Part shown: positions 1 to 7,069 of the stretch, piece after piece
How positions within the stretch are numbered: the stretch's first letter is position 1
How the letters are laid out: the number at the start of each line of letters is the position of its first letter
Assembly: GCA_902795095.1 (NCBI GenBank)
Contig: CADBKB010000076.1
Location: 1-7,531, forward strand
Length of the DNA: 7,531 nucleotides
Direction: 5' to 3'
Source of the DNA: Oscillospiraceae bacterium
Lineage (GTDB): Bacteria > Bacillota_A > Clostridia > Oscillospirales > Oscillospiraceae
Translations under genes and position numbers: made by a program
The notes under the pieces: generated by a model
What the model saw: the letters and a program-made list of their open reading frames with translations, nothing else
Told to the model about the DNA's origin: nothing
Database searches by the model: none

Positions 1-10
1 TCCTTTTCAT
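1..10 (-). promoter_or_regulatory. Possible ribosome-binding site or start of the next operon gene
   Basis: Just past the nadD-yqeK stop the minus strand reads ATATGAAAAGGA before the window ends. AAAGGA looks like an SD for a further gene starting just outside the window; alternatively ATG at 10-8 begins that gene. In related genomes a rsfS or LCP (LytR-type) gene often follows, but nothing here identifies it. No terminator is seen in these bases. Confidence 0.3.
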
Positions 11-12
11 AT

Positions 13-1215
13 TCACGGTTTGATTCCAAGCTGTTGCTTCATATATTCCAGCGCCTGCAGGGAATGCTCGTCCACAGCCTTGCCGCGCGCCAACAGGATA
101 TCCACACTGAGCTGGAACGCGGCAAGCATCGCCCGGTCCAGATCTGTCCAGGCCAGCTCCCGCAGGGTCTGCACGCCGTCAAAATCCCGGTTCGGCTCCA
201 TATAGTCCGCCATGTAGATGATCTTCTCAAGCAGGGTCATATCCGCCTTGCCGGTGGTGTGCCAGAAGATCGCAGAGACCACCTCCGGGCATTCGCCGAA
301 CACGCCTCCTGCCACGGCCGCGCCGGACTTGGAATGGAGCAGCTTCTCGTTTTCCACCTCGAAGCCCCGCAGGACCGTACCGTATTTCTTGCACAGGGCC
401 AGGTGGGCAGGCTTGTCCAGCGCCTTGGTAATATCGTGCAGGATGCCCGCCCTGGCGGCAAGCGCGGGATCCGCGCCCCATTTCAAAGCCAGATCTCTGG
501 CGGTCTCGCTGCAGCCGATGACGTGAGCCCGGCGGGTTTCCTTATGCAGGGCCAGAGAGCGAAGGCAAAGCTCGTCGTAGGGCAGGTTCTTCATGGGAAG
601 ATCCGTACCGTACAGGCCCCTGCGAAGGATGTAATCCAGCACCTCCGCTGTGAGATACCCCTCGGCGCAGTCGAACTGCAGCATCCGGCGGATAAGGGTG
701 GAGGACATCTCCTCAAATTCATTGTCCACCCGTTCCACCCGGGCGCCGTAGCGCCGGCGCAGCAGCTCCGTCTGGGCCTGGATCTCGGCCTCGTCCTTCT
801 TCGAGGGCTTCTCCCGCACCGCAAGACAGATGGTAGCATACCGGCAGATGACCTCCGGCCGCGACCAGGTGTGGAAGCTCAGGAACATGTCCGTGCCCAT
901 GAGCAGGAACAGCTCGTCGTCCGGCATGCGCTCATGGAGGGCGGCCAGAGTGTCGGCGGTGTAACTGGGCCCGATACGGCGCAGCTCGATGTCGGAAACC
1001 GTCAACCCGGGGTCGCCGCTGACCAGCGCTTCGGTCATCGCCAGACGGTCGTCCGCGTCCGGGGAGCCGTCGGTCAGCTGCTTATGCGGTGGAATGAGTG
1101 CCGGGATCAGGATGACCCGGTCCAGGCCCAGGAGCCGCTTCTGCTCCCGGGCGGCCAGCAGATGCCCGCGATGGGGCGGGTTGAAGCTGCCGCCGAAAAT
1201 GCCGACCCGTGCCAT
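13..1215 (-). CDS. nadD-yqeK: NadD-YqeK fusion: nicotinate mononucleotide adenylyltransferase plus HD-domain Ap4A hydrolase
   Basis: A 400-residue protein joining two enzymes that many Firmicutes encode as adjacent separate genes. Residues 1 to about 205 are NadD, which joins ATP and nicotinate mononucleotide to make deamido-NAD. Visible there are the nucleotidyltransferase motif GGSFNPPHRGH (8-18, with the HxGH histidines 15 and 18), SYTADTL (84-90) and the closing SSTLIRR (171-177). Residues about 208-400 match YqeK, an HD-superfamily symmetrical Ap4A hydrolase; likely metal ligands are His231, His260-Asp261, His294, His319 and Asp337 (in IIYMADYMEPNR). The join near Met208 is in frame and the linker is very short. 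The internal ATG at 592-594 has no good SD, so one fused product is more likely than two. The start lies 1 nt after the yhbY stop, with a modest AGGA 8 nt upstream. Family assignments are firm; activity of both halves is inferred from intact motifs. Confidence 0.95.
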   Translation of the reverse strand: MARVGIFGGSFNPPHRGHLLAAREQKRLLGLDRVILIPALIPPHKQLTDGSPDADDRLAMTEALVSGDPGLTVSDIELRRIGPSYTADTLAALHERMPDDELFLLMGTDMFLSFHTWSRPEVICRYATICLAVREKPSKKDEAEIQAQTELLRRRYGARVERVDNEFEEMSSTLIRRMLQFDCAEGYLTAEVLDYILRRGLYGTDLPMKNLPYDELCLRSLALHKETRRAHVIGCSETARDLALKWGADPALAARAGILHDITKALDKPAHLALCKKYGTVLRGFEVENEKLLHSKSGAAVAGGVFGECPEVVSAIFWHTTGKADMTLLEKIIYMADYMEPNRDFDGVQTLRELAWTDLDRAMLAAFQLSVDILLARGKAVDEHSLQALEYMKQQLGIKP

Positions 1216-1216
1216 G

Positions 1217-1666
1217 TCAGTTGTCCTGCTCGTCGCGGCGACGGTCGATGGCGGCCTGCACCGCGGCCTGGCGGAAGTATTCGTTTTTCTTTTCCCTGAC
1301 CTGCTTTGCCTTTGCGCGGCGGGCCTGGACGCCCTTGCGTACAGGGTTCTGGGCGGCGTTCTTTGCTGCCTTGCGCTTTTCGGCCTCCTGCTGCCGCTTT
1401 TTCTCGTTGATGCGGAAGATGACGAATTTCGACCCCAGAGTCTGCACGCCGTCGGCTCCGGTGGAGGCGCAGATGGCGTCGCAGGCCTCCCGGGAGGAAA
1501 GCAGCGACGTTTCGAGCACCTTGCCCTTGACGAGCTCCCTCGCGCTCAGCTGGCGCTCCGCCTCGGCGATCACCTGGCCGGTGACGCCGTCCTTTCCGAC
1601 GATCAGTGTGGTCTCCAGCCCGTTGGCCTGGGCCCGAAGCTCGGCTCTTTGTTTGCTTGTCAGCAT
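1217..1666 (-). CDS. yhbY: YhbY/YqeI family CRM-domain RNA-binding protein with long basic C-terminal tail
   Basis: 149 residues. The first 90 or so form a CRM (YhbY) RNA-binding domain: an N-terminal helix beginning MLTSKQRAELR, the loop VGKDGVT (23-29), the helix-strand segment ELVKGKVL (44-51) and the strand GSKFVIFR (78-85). Family members bind pre-50S ribosomal subunits and are thought to act in ribosome assembly. Typical bacterial versions are about 95-100 residues and end near the last strand. This one continues for about 60 residues, of which roughly a third are Lys or Arg, with alanine and glutamine between them and no aromatic core, so the tail is probably helical or disordered and RNA-contacting. 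The ATG follows the upstream stop by 3 nt, and its SD (GAGGG, 7 nt upstream) lies inside the end of the preceding gene, suggesting translational coupling. The domain call is firm; the tail's function is inference. Confidence 0.93.
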   Translation of the reverse strand: MLTSKQRAELRAQANGLETTLIVGKDGVTGQVIAEAERQLSARELVKGKVLETSLLSSREACDAICASTGADGVQTLGSKFVIFRINEKKRQQEAEKRKAAKNAAQNPVRKGVQARRAKAKQVREKKNEYFRQAAVQAAIDRRRDEQDN

Positions 1667-1669
1667 AAT

Positions 1670-2260
1670 CTAACCCTCTGTCAGTTTGGATTGAAATAAT
1701 CGCAGGGCGTTGGCCCTGTGGGATATCTCGTTTTTACGCGCCGGAGGCATCTCGGAGAAGGTGCATCCCTCCGACGGCACATAGAACACCGGATCGTAGC
1801 CGAAGCCGTTGTCCCTGCCGGGGGCTTCCAGAATGCGCCCTTCGCAGACGCCGCGGACGCAGAGCTGCCTGCCGTCCGGCCAAACCGCGGCGATCACGCA
1901 GACGAATCGGGCCGTGCGCTTCTGTGCAGGGACGCCCCGCAGGTTTTCCAGCAGAAGCTCATAGCGCTCCCGGTCGTTGTGACAGGCTTCTCCGCCGTAG
2001 CGGGCGGAGTAGATGCCCGGCGCGCCGTCCAGAGCGTCCACCTCCAGGCCGGAGTCGTCGGCGATGGCGGGAAGTCCTGCGGCCTGCATGACGGCGCGGG
2101 CCTTGATCATCGCGTTTTCCTCAAAGCTTGCGCCGTATTCCTCCACGTCGATATCGAGCCCGAGCTCGCTCTGCAAACGAAGGCTGACGCCATACTGTCC
2201 CAGAATGGCGGACATCTCCTGCAGCTTGTGGGGATTCTTGCTGGCTAAAATAAAGTCCAT
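1670..2260 (-). CDS. rdgB: XTP/dITP pyrophosphatase (RdgB/HAM1 family)
   Basis: 196 residues, the usual length for this family. RdgB-type enzymes hydrolyse non-canonical purine triphosphates (dITP, ITP, XTP) to the monophosphate and pyrophosphate, keeping deaminated bases out of DNA and RNA. The family landmarks are intact: the N-terminal nucleotide-binding segment ASKNPHK (6-12), ADDSGLEVDAL (67-77) with the acidic pair Asp68-Asp69, then GAPGIYSARYGG (79-90), NGFGYDPVF (151-159) and the base-recognition segment KNEISHRANAL (176-186). The ATG has SD GAGG 7 nt upstream, and that SD overlaps the TGA stop of ftsY, so the two genes are probably translated in concert. The stop sits 3 nt before the start of yhbY. 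It is a cytosolic enzyme with no signal peptide. Nothing unusual is seen. The symbol follows E. coli; Bacillus uses a different name for its homologue. Confidence 0.96.
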   Translation of the reverse strand: MDFILASKNPHKLQEMSAILGQYGVSLRLQSELGLDIDVEEYGASFEENAMIKARAVMQAAGLPAIADDSGLEVDALDGAPGIYSARYGGEACHNDRERYELLLENLRGVPAQKRTARFVCVIAAVWPDGRQLCVRGVCEGRILEAPGRDNGFGYDPVFYVPSEGCTFSEMPPARKNEISHRANALRLFQSKLTEG

Positions 2261-2269
2261 GGTCTTTCC

Positions 2270-3175
2270 TCAGAACAGGGCGGAAACGAAGTTCTCCGCT
2301 TCAAAGGGCATGAGATCGTCGATCCCCTCGCCCACACCCACGTACTTTACCGGGATGCCCAGGGTATCCGCCACAGCGATGACGATGCCGCCCTTGGCGG
2401 TGCCGTCAAGCTTGGTGACCGCAAGACCGGTGACGCCGGCGATCTCGGAGAAGGCTTTTGCCTGGATCAGACCGTTCTGGCCTGTGGCGCCGTCGAGCAC
2501 AAGTAGGACCTCCTTCGCTGCGTTCGGCAGCTCCCGGTCGAGGATGCGGCTGATTTTATTGAGCTCGTTCATGAGATTCTGCTTGTTGTGGAGTCTGCCT
2601 GCGGTATCGCAGATGATCACATCGGTCCCTCTGGCGCGGGCGGCGCTGACGGCGTCGTATACCACAGAAGCGGGATCCGCGCCCTCGGCCTGACGGACGA
2701 TCTGCGCGCCGCTGCGCTGTGCCCAGATCTCCAGCTGGTCCGCCGCGGCGGCGCGGAAGGTATCGGCGGCGCACAGCAGTACCTTCTTCCCCTCCGACCG
2801 GAGCTGGGAGGCCAGCTTGCCGATGGTGGTGGTCTTGCCCACGCCGTTGACGCCGATCACCAGAACCACCGAAGGACTGGTGCTTAGATCCAGGGTGGAC
2901 GGTCCGACGTTCAGCATATCCGCCAGGACCTCCCGCAGGGCGCCTCTGGCGTCCTCCGGATCCTTGATCCTGCGCTCGCGCACCACCTCGCGCAGACGAT
3001 CCACAGCCTTTGTGGCCGTTTCCACGCCGAGATCGGCGAGGATAAGACATTCCTCCAGTTCATCGTAGAACTCGTCGTCAATGGCCGAGAAGCCGGAGAA
3101 AACGCTTCCCACAGTGTTGGCCATGGCGTTCCTGGTTTTTGTGAGGCCTGCTTTGATTTTATCGAAAAAACCCAT
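2270..3175 (-). CDS. ftsY: Signal recognition particle receptor FtsY
   Basis: 301 residues: a compact FtsY with a short N-terminal lead ([11 protein letters not shown]) in place of the long acidic A domain of E. coli, as is normal in Firmicutes. A helical N domain spans about 1-95, followed by the SRP-type NG GTPase domain. G motifs visible are G1 GVNGVGKTT (108-116), G2 [11 protein letters not shown] (138-148), G3 DTAGR (190-194), G4 TKLDG (254-258) and the G5-region GVGEGIDDL (280-288). FtsY pairs with Ffh in the SRP to deliver nascent membrane proteins to the Sec translocon; the amphipathic N-terminus probably touches the membrane. The start is supported by SD AAGGAG 6 nt upstream. The gene begins 13 nt after the smc stop, and its own stop overlaps the SD of the next gene. 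smc-ftsY adjacency is common in Firmicutes. Confidence 0.98.
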   Translation of the reverse strand: MGFFDKIKAGLTKTRNAMANTVGSVFSGFSAIDDEFYDELEECLILADLGVETATKAVDRLREVVRERRIKDPEDARGALREVLADMLNVGPSTLDLSTSPSVVLVIGVNGVGKTTTIGKLASQLRSEGKKVLLCAADTFRAAAADQLEIWAQRSGAQIVRQAEGADPASVVYDAVSAARARGTDVIICDTAGRLHNKQNLMNELNKISRILDRELPNAAKEVLLVLDGATGQNGLIQAKAFSEIAGVTGLAVTKLDGTAKGGIVIAVADTLGIPVKYVGVGEGIDDLMPFEAENFVSALF

Positions 3176-3188
3176 ATGGTACTCCTTA

Positions 3189-6100
3189 TTATTCTGTGAT
3201 GCCCAGGGTATCGACCATCTGCTGAAGGTCGAGCTGGATGATCTTGGATACGCCCTGCTCCTGCATCGTCACGCCGTAGAGGATGTCCGCCTGCTCCATG
3301 GTGCCGCGGCGATGGGTGATGACGATGAACTGCGTCTTTTTGCACAGGGTCCGCAGATAGCCGGCAAAACGGTCCACGTTGCGGTCGTCCAGGGCGGCGT
3401 CGATCTCATCGAGCATGCAGAACGGCGTGGGGCGGACCTTCAATATTGCGAAATACAGGGCGATGGCCACGAAGGCCTTCTCGCCGCCGGAGAGCAGGGT
3501 GATGGTTTTGAGCTGCTTGCCGGGAGGCTGGACACGGATCTCGATGCCGCAGGTGAGCGGCTGGGTCGGGTCCTCCAGGACCAGCGCGCCCTTGCCGCCG
3601 CCGAACATCTCGGTAAAGGTCTGACTGAAGTACTGCCCCATCTTGGCAAACTCCTGCGTGAAGATCTCCACCATCTGCCCCGTGATGGAGTCGATGACGC
3701 CCTCCAGCTCCTGCTTGGCTTGCAGAACATCGTCTCGCTGGGTACACAGATACTGATATCGCTCGTTGACCAGCTCAAACTGGGCGATGGCGCCGGGGTT
3801 CGGCTCGCCCAGGGCGGTGATTTTCCGTTTGAGGTCCGTGATGGATCGCTGGGCGCCCGCCACGGATTCGATGGGCGCGGCGGCCTCTGCGGCGGTGGAG
3901 CGGGTCAGCTCATAAGTGTCCCAGAGCTTGTCAACGATCTGCTTTTCCTCCATGCCGGCGGCATTCTTCTTCTGCTCCAGCCGGGCGGCCTCCCGTTCCA
4001 TATTGAGGATTTCCTTGCTCTTGTCCTGGGCCTCCCGCTCGGCCTTCGTCTTGCGGGCCTCGGAATCCATGCGCGTCCGGGTCAGCTGCTGCAGAGCTTC
4101 ATTTTTCCCGGAAAGCTCCATGGCAAGGGCTTGCTTCTCCCCTTCCAGATCCCGGATCTGCGCTTCGATCTCATCGTTGTGGGCTGCGAAACGGTCGATC
4201 AGAGCCTGCTTCTGGTTGAGATCGCCCTGCATGGAGGAGCCGAGCTCCCGGAGGTGATCCCGCGCCACAACGCTGGACTGACGCTCTGCCTCCAGGGCAG
4301 CGGTCTCCACCTTGCGGCGGGTGATCTCGTCGGAGAGCAGGCGCACCTTTTCCAGCGCGTCGTTCTGGCTGACTGTGATTTCGGACAGCTTCCGGCCGGC
4401 CTCAGCCAGGCGGGACTCCTGCAGCTCAATCTGGGCCTCCAGGGCCACGGACCGGTCGTGATCCAGCCGGCTGCGCTCGCCCAGGGTCTGCAGCTCCCGA
4501 TCATTGGCCTCAATGGCGTCCGCCACGGCGCCGCGCAGCACTTCGTGCTGGCGCAGCTCGCCCTCCATGCGAAGCACGGCGTCCTGGGCCTGCCGCAACT
4601 CGTTTTTCGCCCCGTCAAGCTCGTATTCCACCTTTGCCGTCTCGCTCTGCGCGGCCTCCAGAGCCTTTTTTTGAGATTCCAGTCTGGCGGTATCCTCGGC
4701 GATCTGCGCGTCGAGCCTTACCATGGCGTTCGCCCGGGACAGGATGCCGGAATTTCGGATCACAGATCCGCCGGTCATGGAGCTGTCCGCGTTGACCACC
4801 TGGCCGTCCAGGGTCACGATGCGGAATCGGCGGGGGTATTTTTTTGAGATACGGATCGCGTCGTCCAGGGTCTCCGCCACGGCGGTGCGGCCGAGGATGT
4901 GCTCGATGATCTGGCGGTATTCATCACGGCAGCGAACCAGCGCGGAGGCAACCCCCACAAAGCCGGGGTCATTTGCCAGGGCGGGTTCCTCCATGGTCCT
5001 GCCGCGGACAGTGTTCATCGGATAGAAGGTATTGCGTCCCTTATCCGCCGCCTTAAGATTCTCGATGGCGGACTTGCCGGCACGCTCGTCGCGCACAACG
5101 ATATACTGCATCGCCGCGCCCATGGCGGTCTCGATGGCGACGGTATAGTCATCATCGGTGTGGATCAGAGAGGAAATAGGTCCGTGTATGCCATCGAGTA
5201 GACCGGCCTTGGCCTGCTGCATGGTGTGCTTGACGGCCTTGGAATAGCCCTCGAAGGCTCGCTCCATCTCGCGGTACATGGCGCGCTGCCGGGCGGCGGT
5301 CTGCAGGTCGATCTCCAGCTTGCTGCACGCCTCTTTCAGCGCATCGCGCTTGCTCGCCCGTCCCTGCAGCCGCAGGGTATAGCCCGCGATGGTATTCTCC
5401 AGGGCAGAGGCCTCCTCCCGTGCGCCGGACAATGCTCTGGCGCAGCGGTCCACGTCGGCGTCGATCTCCTCCAGGCGGGCGTGGGCCAGCGCATTCTGCG
5501 CGGAGAGCTCCTCGCTTCTGGCAACGGACAGGCGTTCAGACTGCTCGATGGCGGCCACCTGCGCCCGCTTGTCGGCCAGATCCTCCTGGATCCCGGTCTG
5601 GGTCTCGGTCCACTGCACATAGCGCCTGGTCAGCTCGTCGGCGCTGGCGGCAAAGGTCCTGCTCTCGTCCTGCTTTTCCAGAATCTGTGCGTTGAGTTCT
5701 CCGCTCTCGGCGTCGATCTCGGCGATGCGGGCCTCATGCTGTGCGATCTGGGTGCGGATGCTCTCGCTTCTGTTGTCCGCGTCAGCAAGTTCGAGCTGCA
5801 TGCGCTCAATGTTGGTATGGTTGTTTTTCAGATTGCTCTCCAGAACGGCGACCTTGCCCTCAATTCCGCGAATGGAGGCTTCGACCTCTCCGATGGCGAT
5901 TCGGCTGCTGTCCAGCGCGTTATCCTGCTCATGCAACGCGTTTGCCAGCGATTCGGACAGGGCGTAGAGCCGTTCCAGCTCCTCGTGGGACTGCTGCAGA
6001 ATGAATGCGGCGGAACGGTAATCCTCCTCCGCCTTCTGGGCGGCGGCGGCAAGTCGATCCAGGGCCTCCAGCCAGACCGCCACTTCGAGCCCCTTGAGCT

Positions 6101-6761
6101 CATCGCGGTAAGCCAGATACTTTCTGGCCTTCTCCGCCTGCACCCGCAAAGGCTCCACCTGGAGCTCCAGCTCGGCGATCTTGTCGCCGATGCGGGTGAG
6201 GTTGTCCTGGGTGTTCAGCAGGCGGCGCTCGGTCTCCTCCTTGCGGTGGCGGAATTTGGAGATGCCCGCCGCCTCCTCAAAGACCTCGCGGCGGTCCACG
6301 CTGCGAAGGGAAAGGATCTCGTCGATGCGGCCCTGGCTGATGTTGGAATAGCCCTCACGGCCAAGGCCTGTATCCATAAACAGCTCATGGATGTCCCGCA
6401 GGCGGGCGGAACGGCGGTTGATATAGTACTCGCTGTCTCCGGAGCGGTAGTAGCGCCGTGTGACCGCGATTTCCCTGGCGTCGTAGGACAGGGCGCCGTC
6501 GGCATTGTCCAGCACCAGGGTGGCCTCGGCAAAGCCCACCGCGCCGCGCTTTTGGGTGCCGCCGAAAATGACGTCCTCCATTTTCGCGCCGCGCAGAGCC
6601 TTGGTGCTCTGCTCTCCCATGACCCATCGGATCGCATCGGAAATATTGGATTTGCCGGAGCCGTTCGGACCCACGATGGCGGTGATATCGTCGCCAAAGC
6701 GCAGAACGGTCTTATCCGGGAAGGACTTGAAGCCCTGGATCTCCAACGATTTCAGATACAC
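3189..6761 (-). CDS. smc: Chromosome segregation ATPase SMC
   Basis: 1190 residues, the full expected length. SMC dimers work with ScpA and ScpB to organise and separate the chromosome by loop extrusion. The N-terminal head carries Walker A GPNGSGKS (31-38), the R-loop arginine at 57 and the Q-loop ISQGRIDEIL (141-150, Gln143). Two long coiled-coil arms, about 165-515 and 665-1010, flank a globular hinge at about 516-662 that ends near a TGGS motif. The C-terminal head has the ABC signature LSGGEK (1090-1095), Walker B with D-loop (FCMLDEIDAALDD, 1114-1126, catalytic Glu1119) and a His-switch at His1150. The start is GTG, chosen because the conserved MYLKSLEIQGFKSF opening begins there and an SD (AGAGG) lies 7 nt upstream. 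It is the first gene of the operon; the rnc gene often found just upstream in Firmicutes is absent here. All ATPase motifs are intact. Confidence 0.99.
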   Translation of the reverse strand: MYLKSLEIQGFKSFPDKTVLRFGDDITAIVGPNGSGKSNISDAIRWVMGEQSTKALRGAKMEDVIFGGTQKRGAVGFAEATLVLDNADGALSYDAREIAVTRRYYRSGDSEYYINRRSARLRDIHELFMDTGLGREGYSNISQGRIDEILSLRSVDRREVFEEAAGISKFRHRKEETERRLLNTQDNLTRIGDKIAELELQVEPLRVQAEKARKYLAYRDELKGLEVAVWLEALDRLAAAAQKAEEDYRSAAFILQQSHEELERLYALSESLANALHEQDNALDSSRIAIGEVEASIRGIEGKVAVLESNLKNNHTNIERMQLELADADNRSESIRTQIAQHEARIAEIDAESGELNAQILEKQDESRTFAASADELTRRYVQWTETQTGIQEDLADKRAQVAAIEQSERLSVARSEELSAQNALAHARLEEIDADVDRCARALSGAREEASALENTIAGYTLRLQGRASKRDALKEACSKLEIDLQTAARQRAMYREMERAFEGYSKAVKHTMQQAKAGLLDGIHGPISSLIHTDDDYTVAIETAMGAAMQYIVVRDERAGKSAIENLKAADKGRNTFYPMNTVRGRTMEEPALANDPGFVGVASALVRCRDEYRQIIEHILGRTAVAETLDDAIRISKKYPRRFRIVTLDGQVVNADSSMTGGSVIRNSGILSRANAMVRLDAQIAEDTARLESQKKALEAAQSETAKVEYELDGAKNELRQAQDAVLRMEGELRQHEVLRGAVADAIEANDRELQTLGERSRLDHDRSVALEAQIELQESRLAEAGRKLSEITVSQNDALEKVRLLSDEITRRKVETAALEAERQSSVVARDHLRELGSSMQGDLNQKQALIDRFAAHNDEIEAQIRDLEGEKQALAMELSGKNEALQQLTRTRMDSEARKTKAEREAQDKSKEILNMEREAARLEQKKNAAGMEEKQIVDKLWDTYELTRSTAAEAAAPIESVAGAQRSITDLKRKITALGEPNPGAIAQFELVNERYQYLCTQRDDVLQAKQELEGVIDSITGQMVEIFTQEFAKMGQYFSQTFTEMFGGGKGALVLEDPTQPLTCGIEIRVQPPGKQLKTITLLSGGEKAFVAIALYFAILKVRPTPFCMLDEIDAALDDRNVDRFAGYLRTLCKKTQFIVITHRRGTMEQADILYGVTMQEQGVSKIIQLDLQQMVDTLGITE

Positions 6762-6768
6762 GCGGCTA

Positions 6769-6773
6769 CCTCT
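6769..6773 (-). promoter_or_regulatory. Ribosome-binding site of smc
   Basis: On the minus strand AGAGG sits 7 nt before a GTG codon. It supports the GTG as the true start of smc, which otherwise has no nearby ATG in frame at the conserved N-terminus. Confidence 0.75.
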
Positions 6774-6780
6774 TCTTTCT

Positions 6781-6795
6781 ATGGCCTTAGGCCAT
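6781..6795. repeat. Perfect palindrome in the smc leader
   Basis: ATGGCCT-T-AGGCCAT has two perfect 7-bp arms around a single central base. It lies between the predicted smc transcription start (about 6809) and the smc SD (6769-6773). As DNA it has the form of an operator for a dimeric regulator. As RNA it could form only a short hairpin (five to six pairs with a tiny loop) and is not followed by a U-tract in the smc direction, so it does not look like a terminator. No known regulator motif is recognised. Confidence 0.5.
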
Positions 6796-6816
6796 GGACT
6801 CTCATATTAGTATATT

Positions 6817-6845
6817 ATTTTACCAGTTTGTCGCCCTCATTTCAA
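6817..6845 (-). promoter_or_regulatory. Predicted sigma-A type promoter of the smc operon
   Basis: Read on the minus strand, TTGAAA (6845-6840) and TAAAAT (6822-6817) are separated by 17 nt, the ideal spacing; each hexamer differs from consensus at one position. Transcription would begin near 6809, giving a leader of about 48 nt before the GTG start. A nearby TATACT (6814-6809) could act as an alternative -10 but lacks a well-placed -35. The promoter is back to back with the folT promoter and shares its A-tracts. Confidence 0.7.
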
Positions 6846-6853
6846 GTGCTAAG

Positions 6854-6869
6854 AAAAAAACGTAAAAAA
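6854..6869. promoter_or_regulatory. Two phased A-tracts between divergent promoters
   Basis: Runs of seven A's (6854-6860) and six A's (6864-6869) begin 10 bp apart, one helical turn, in otherwise GC-rich DNA. They lie upstream of both predicted -35 boxes: about 45-60 bp before the smc start site and about 48-63 bp before the folT start site. Such tracts can bend DNA and act as UP elements contacting the RNA polymerase alpha subunit. That role is inferred from position and composition only. Confidence 0.45.
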
Positions 6870-6882
6870 TCCGTGAAGACGG

Positions 6883-6910
6883 TTGATTTTCCTCGATGAA
6901 GCGCTATAAT
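6883..6910 (+). promoter_or_regulatory. Predicted sigma-A type promoter of folT
   Basis: TTGATT (6883-6888) and a perfect TATAAT (6905-6910) are separated by 16 nt. Transcription should begin near A6917, about 14 nt before the first strand of the riboswitch, which is where a riboswitch promoter is expected. The strong -10 suggests that expression is set mainly by the RNA element downstream and not by weak initiation. Confidence 0.8.
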
Positions 6911-6930
6911 AAGGCCAGCCGCTTCCGCAG

Positions 6931-7069
6931 GGAGTAGGATATGGCGCGTTAAGTACCGGACGGATAGGAGGTTGCCGCCGGGCGAAGGAGCGATTGCGCT
7001 CCGCGGTGCCGTATCCGCCGACCGCCCTGGGCTTCGGATGCAGCCGGACGAATACTTTCAACCTCCTCC
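6931..7069 (+). promoter_or_regulatory. Tetrahydrofolate (THF) riboswitch aptamer
   Basis: The leader matches the THF (folT) riboswitch class in sequence and fold. The conserved core pieces are GCGTTAAGT after the P2 5' strand, GCGAAG before P4 and GCGGTG after P4. Helices I can pair by eye: P1 GGAG (6931-6934) with CTCC (7066-7069, or 7063-7066); P2 6937-6945 with 7008-7016 (9 pairs, one G-U); P3 6956-6963 with 6975-6981 (7 pairs, A6960 bulged); P4 6987-6992 with 6997-7002 (6 pairs, loop ATTG). The P3 loop (6964-6974) ends in GGTTG, which pairs with CAACC (7059-7063) as the class pseudoknot; complementarity extends to 9 bases (6966-6974 with 7059-7067). An insertion of about 42 nt (7017-7058) separates P2 from the pseudoknot strand. 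The class binds reduced folates and usually controls folate transport or synthesis genes, which fits the folT gene downstream. Confidence 0.92.

Noticed and set aside
13..594. Separate yqeK gene starting at the internal ATG (592-594)
   Set aside because: There is no stop codon between the two domains and no convincing SD before that ATG, so a single fused coding sequence is the simpler reading.
34..1299. 421-codon plus-strand open frame antisense to nadD-yqeK
   Set aside because: It overlaps a gene with intact NadD and YqeK motifs on the other strand and its translation resembles no known family; treated as a shadow frame.
6781..6795. Palindrome as an intrinsic terminator
   Set aside because: The RNA loop would be too small for the full stem, and no U-tract follows it in the smc direction; it sits in a leader where a terminator would silence the operon.
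3081..6899. Very long plus-strand open frames (588 codons at 3081-4847 and 557 codons at 5226-6899) antisense to smc
   Set aside because: They are mirror frames created by the GC-rich codon bias of smc and lack recognisable domains. The opposite strand encodes an unmistakable full-length SMC.
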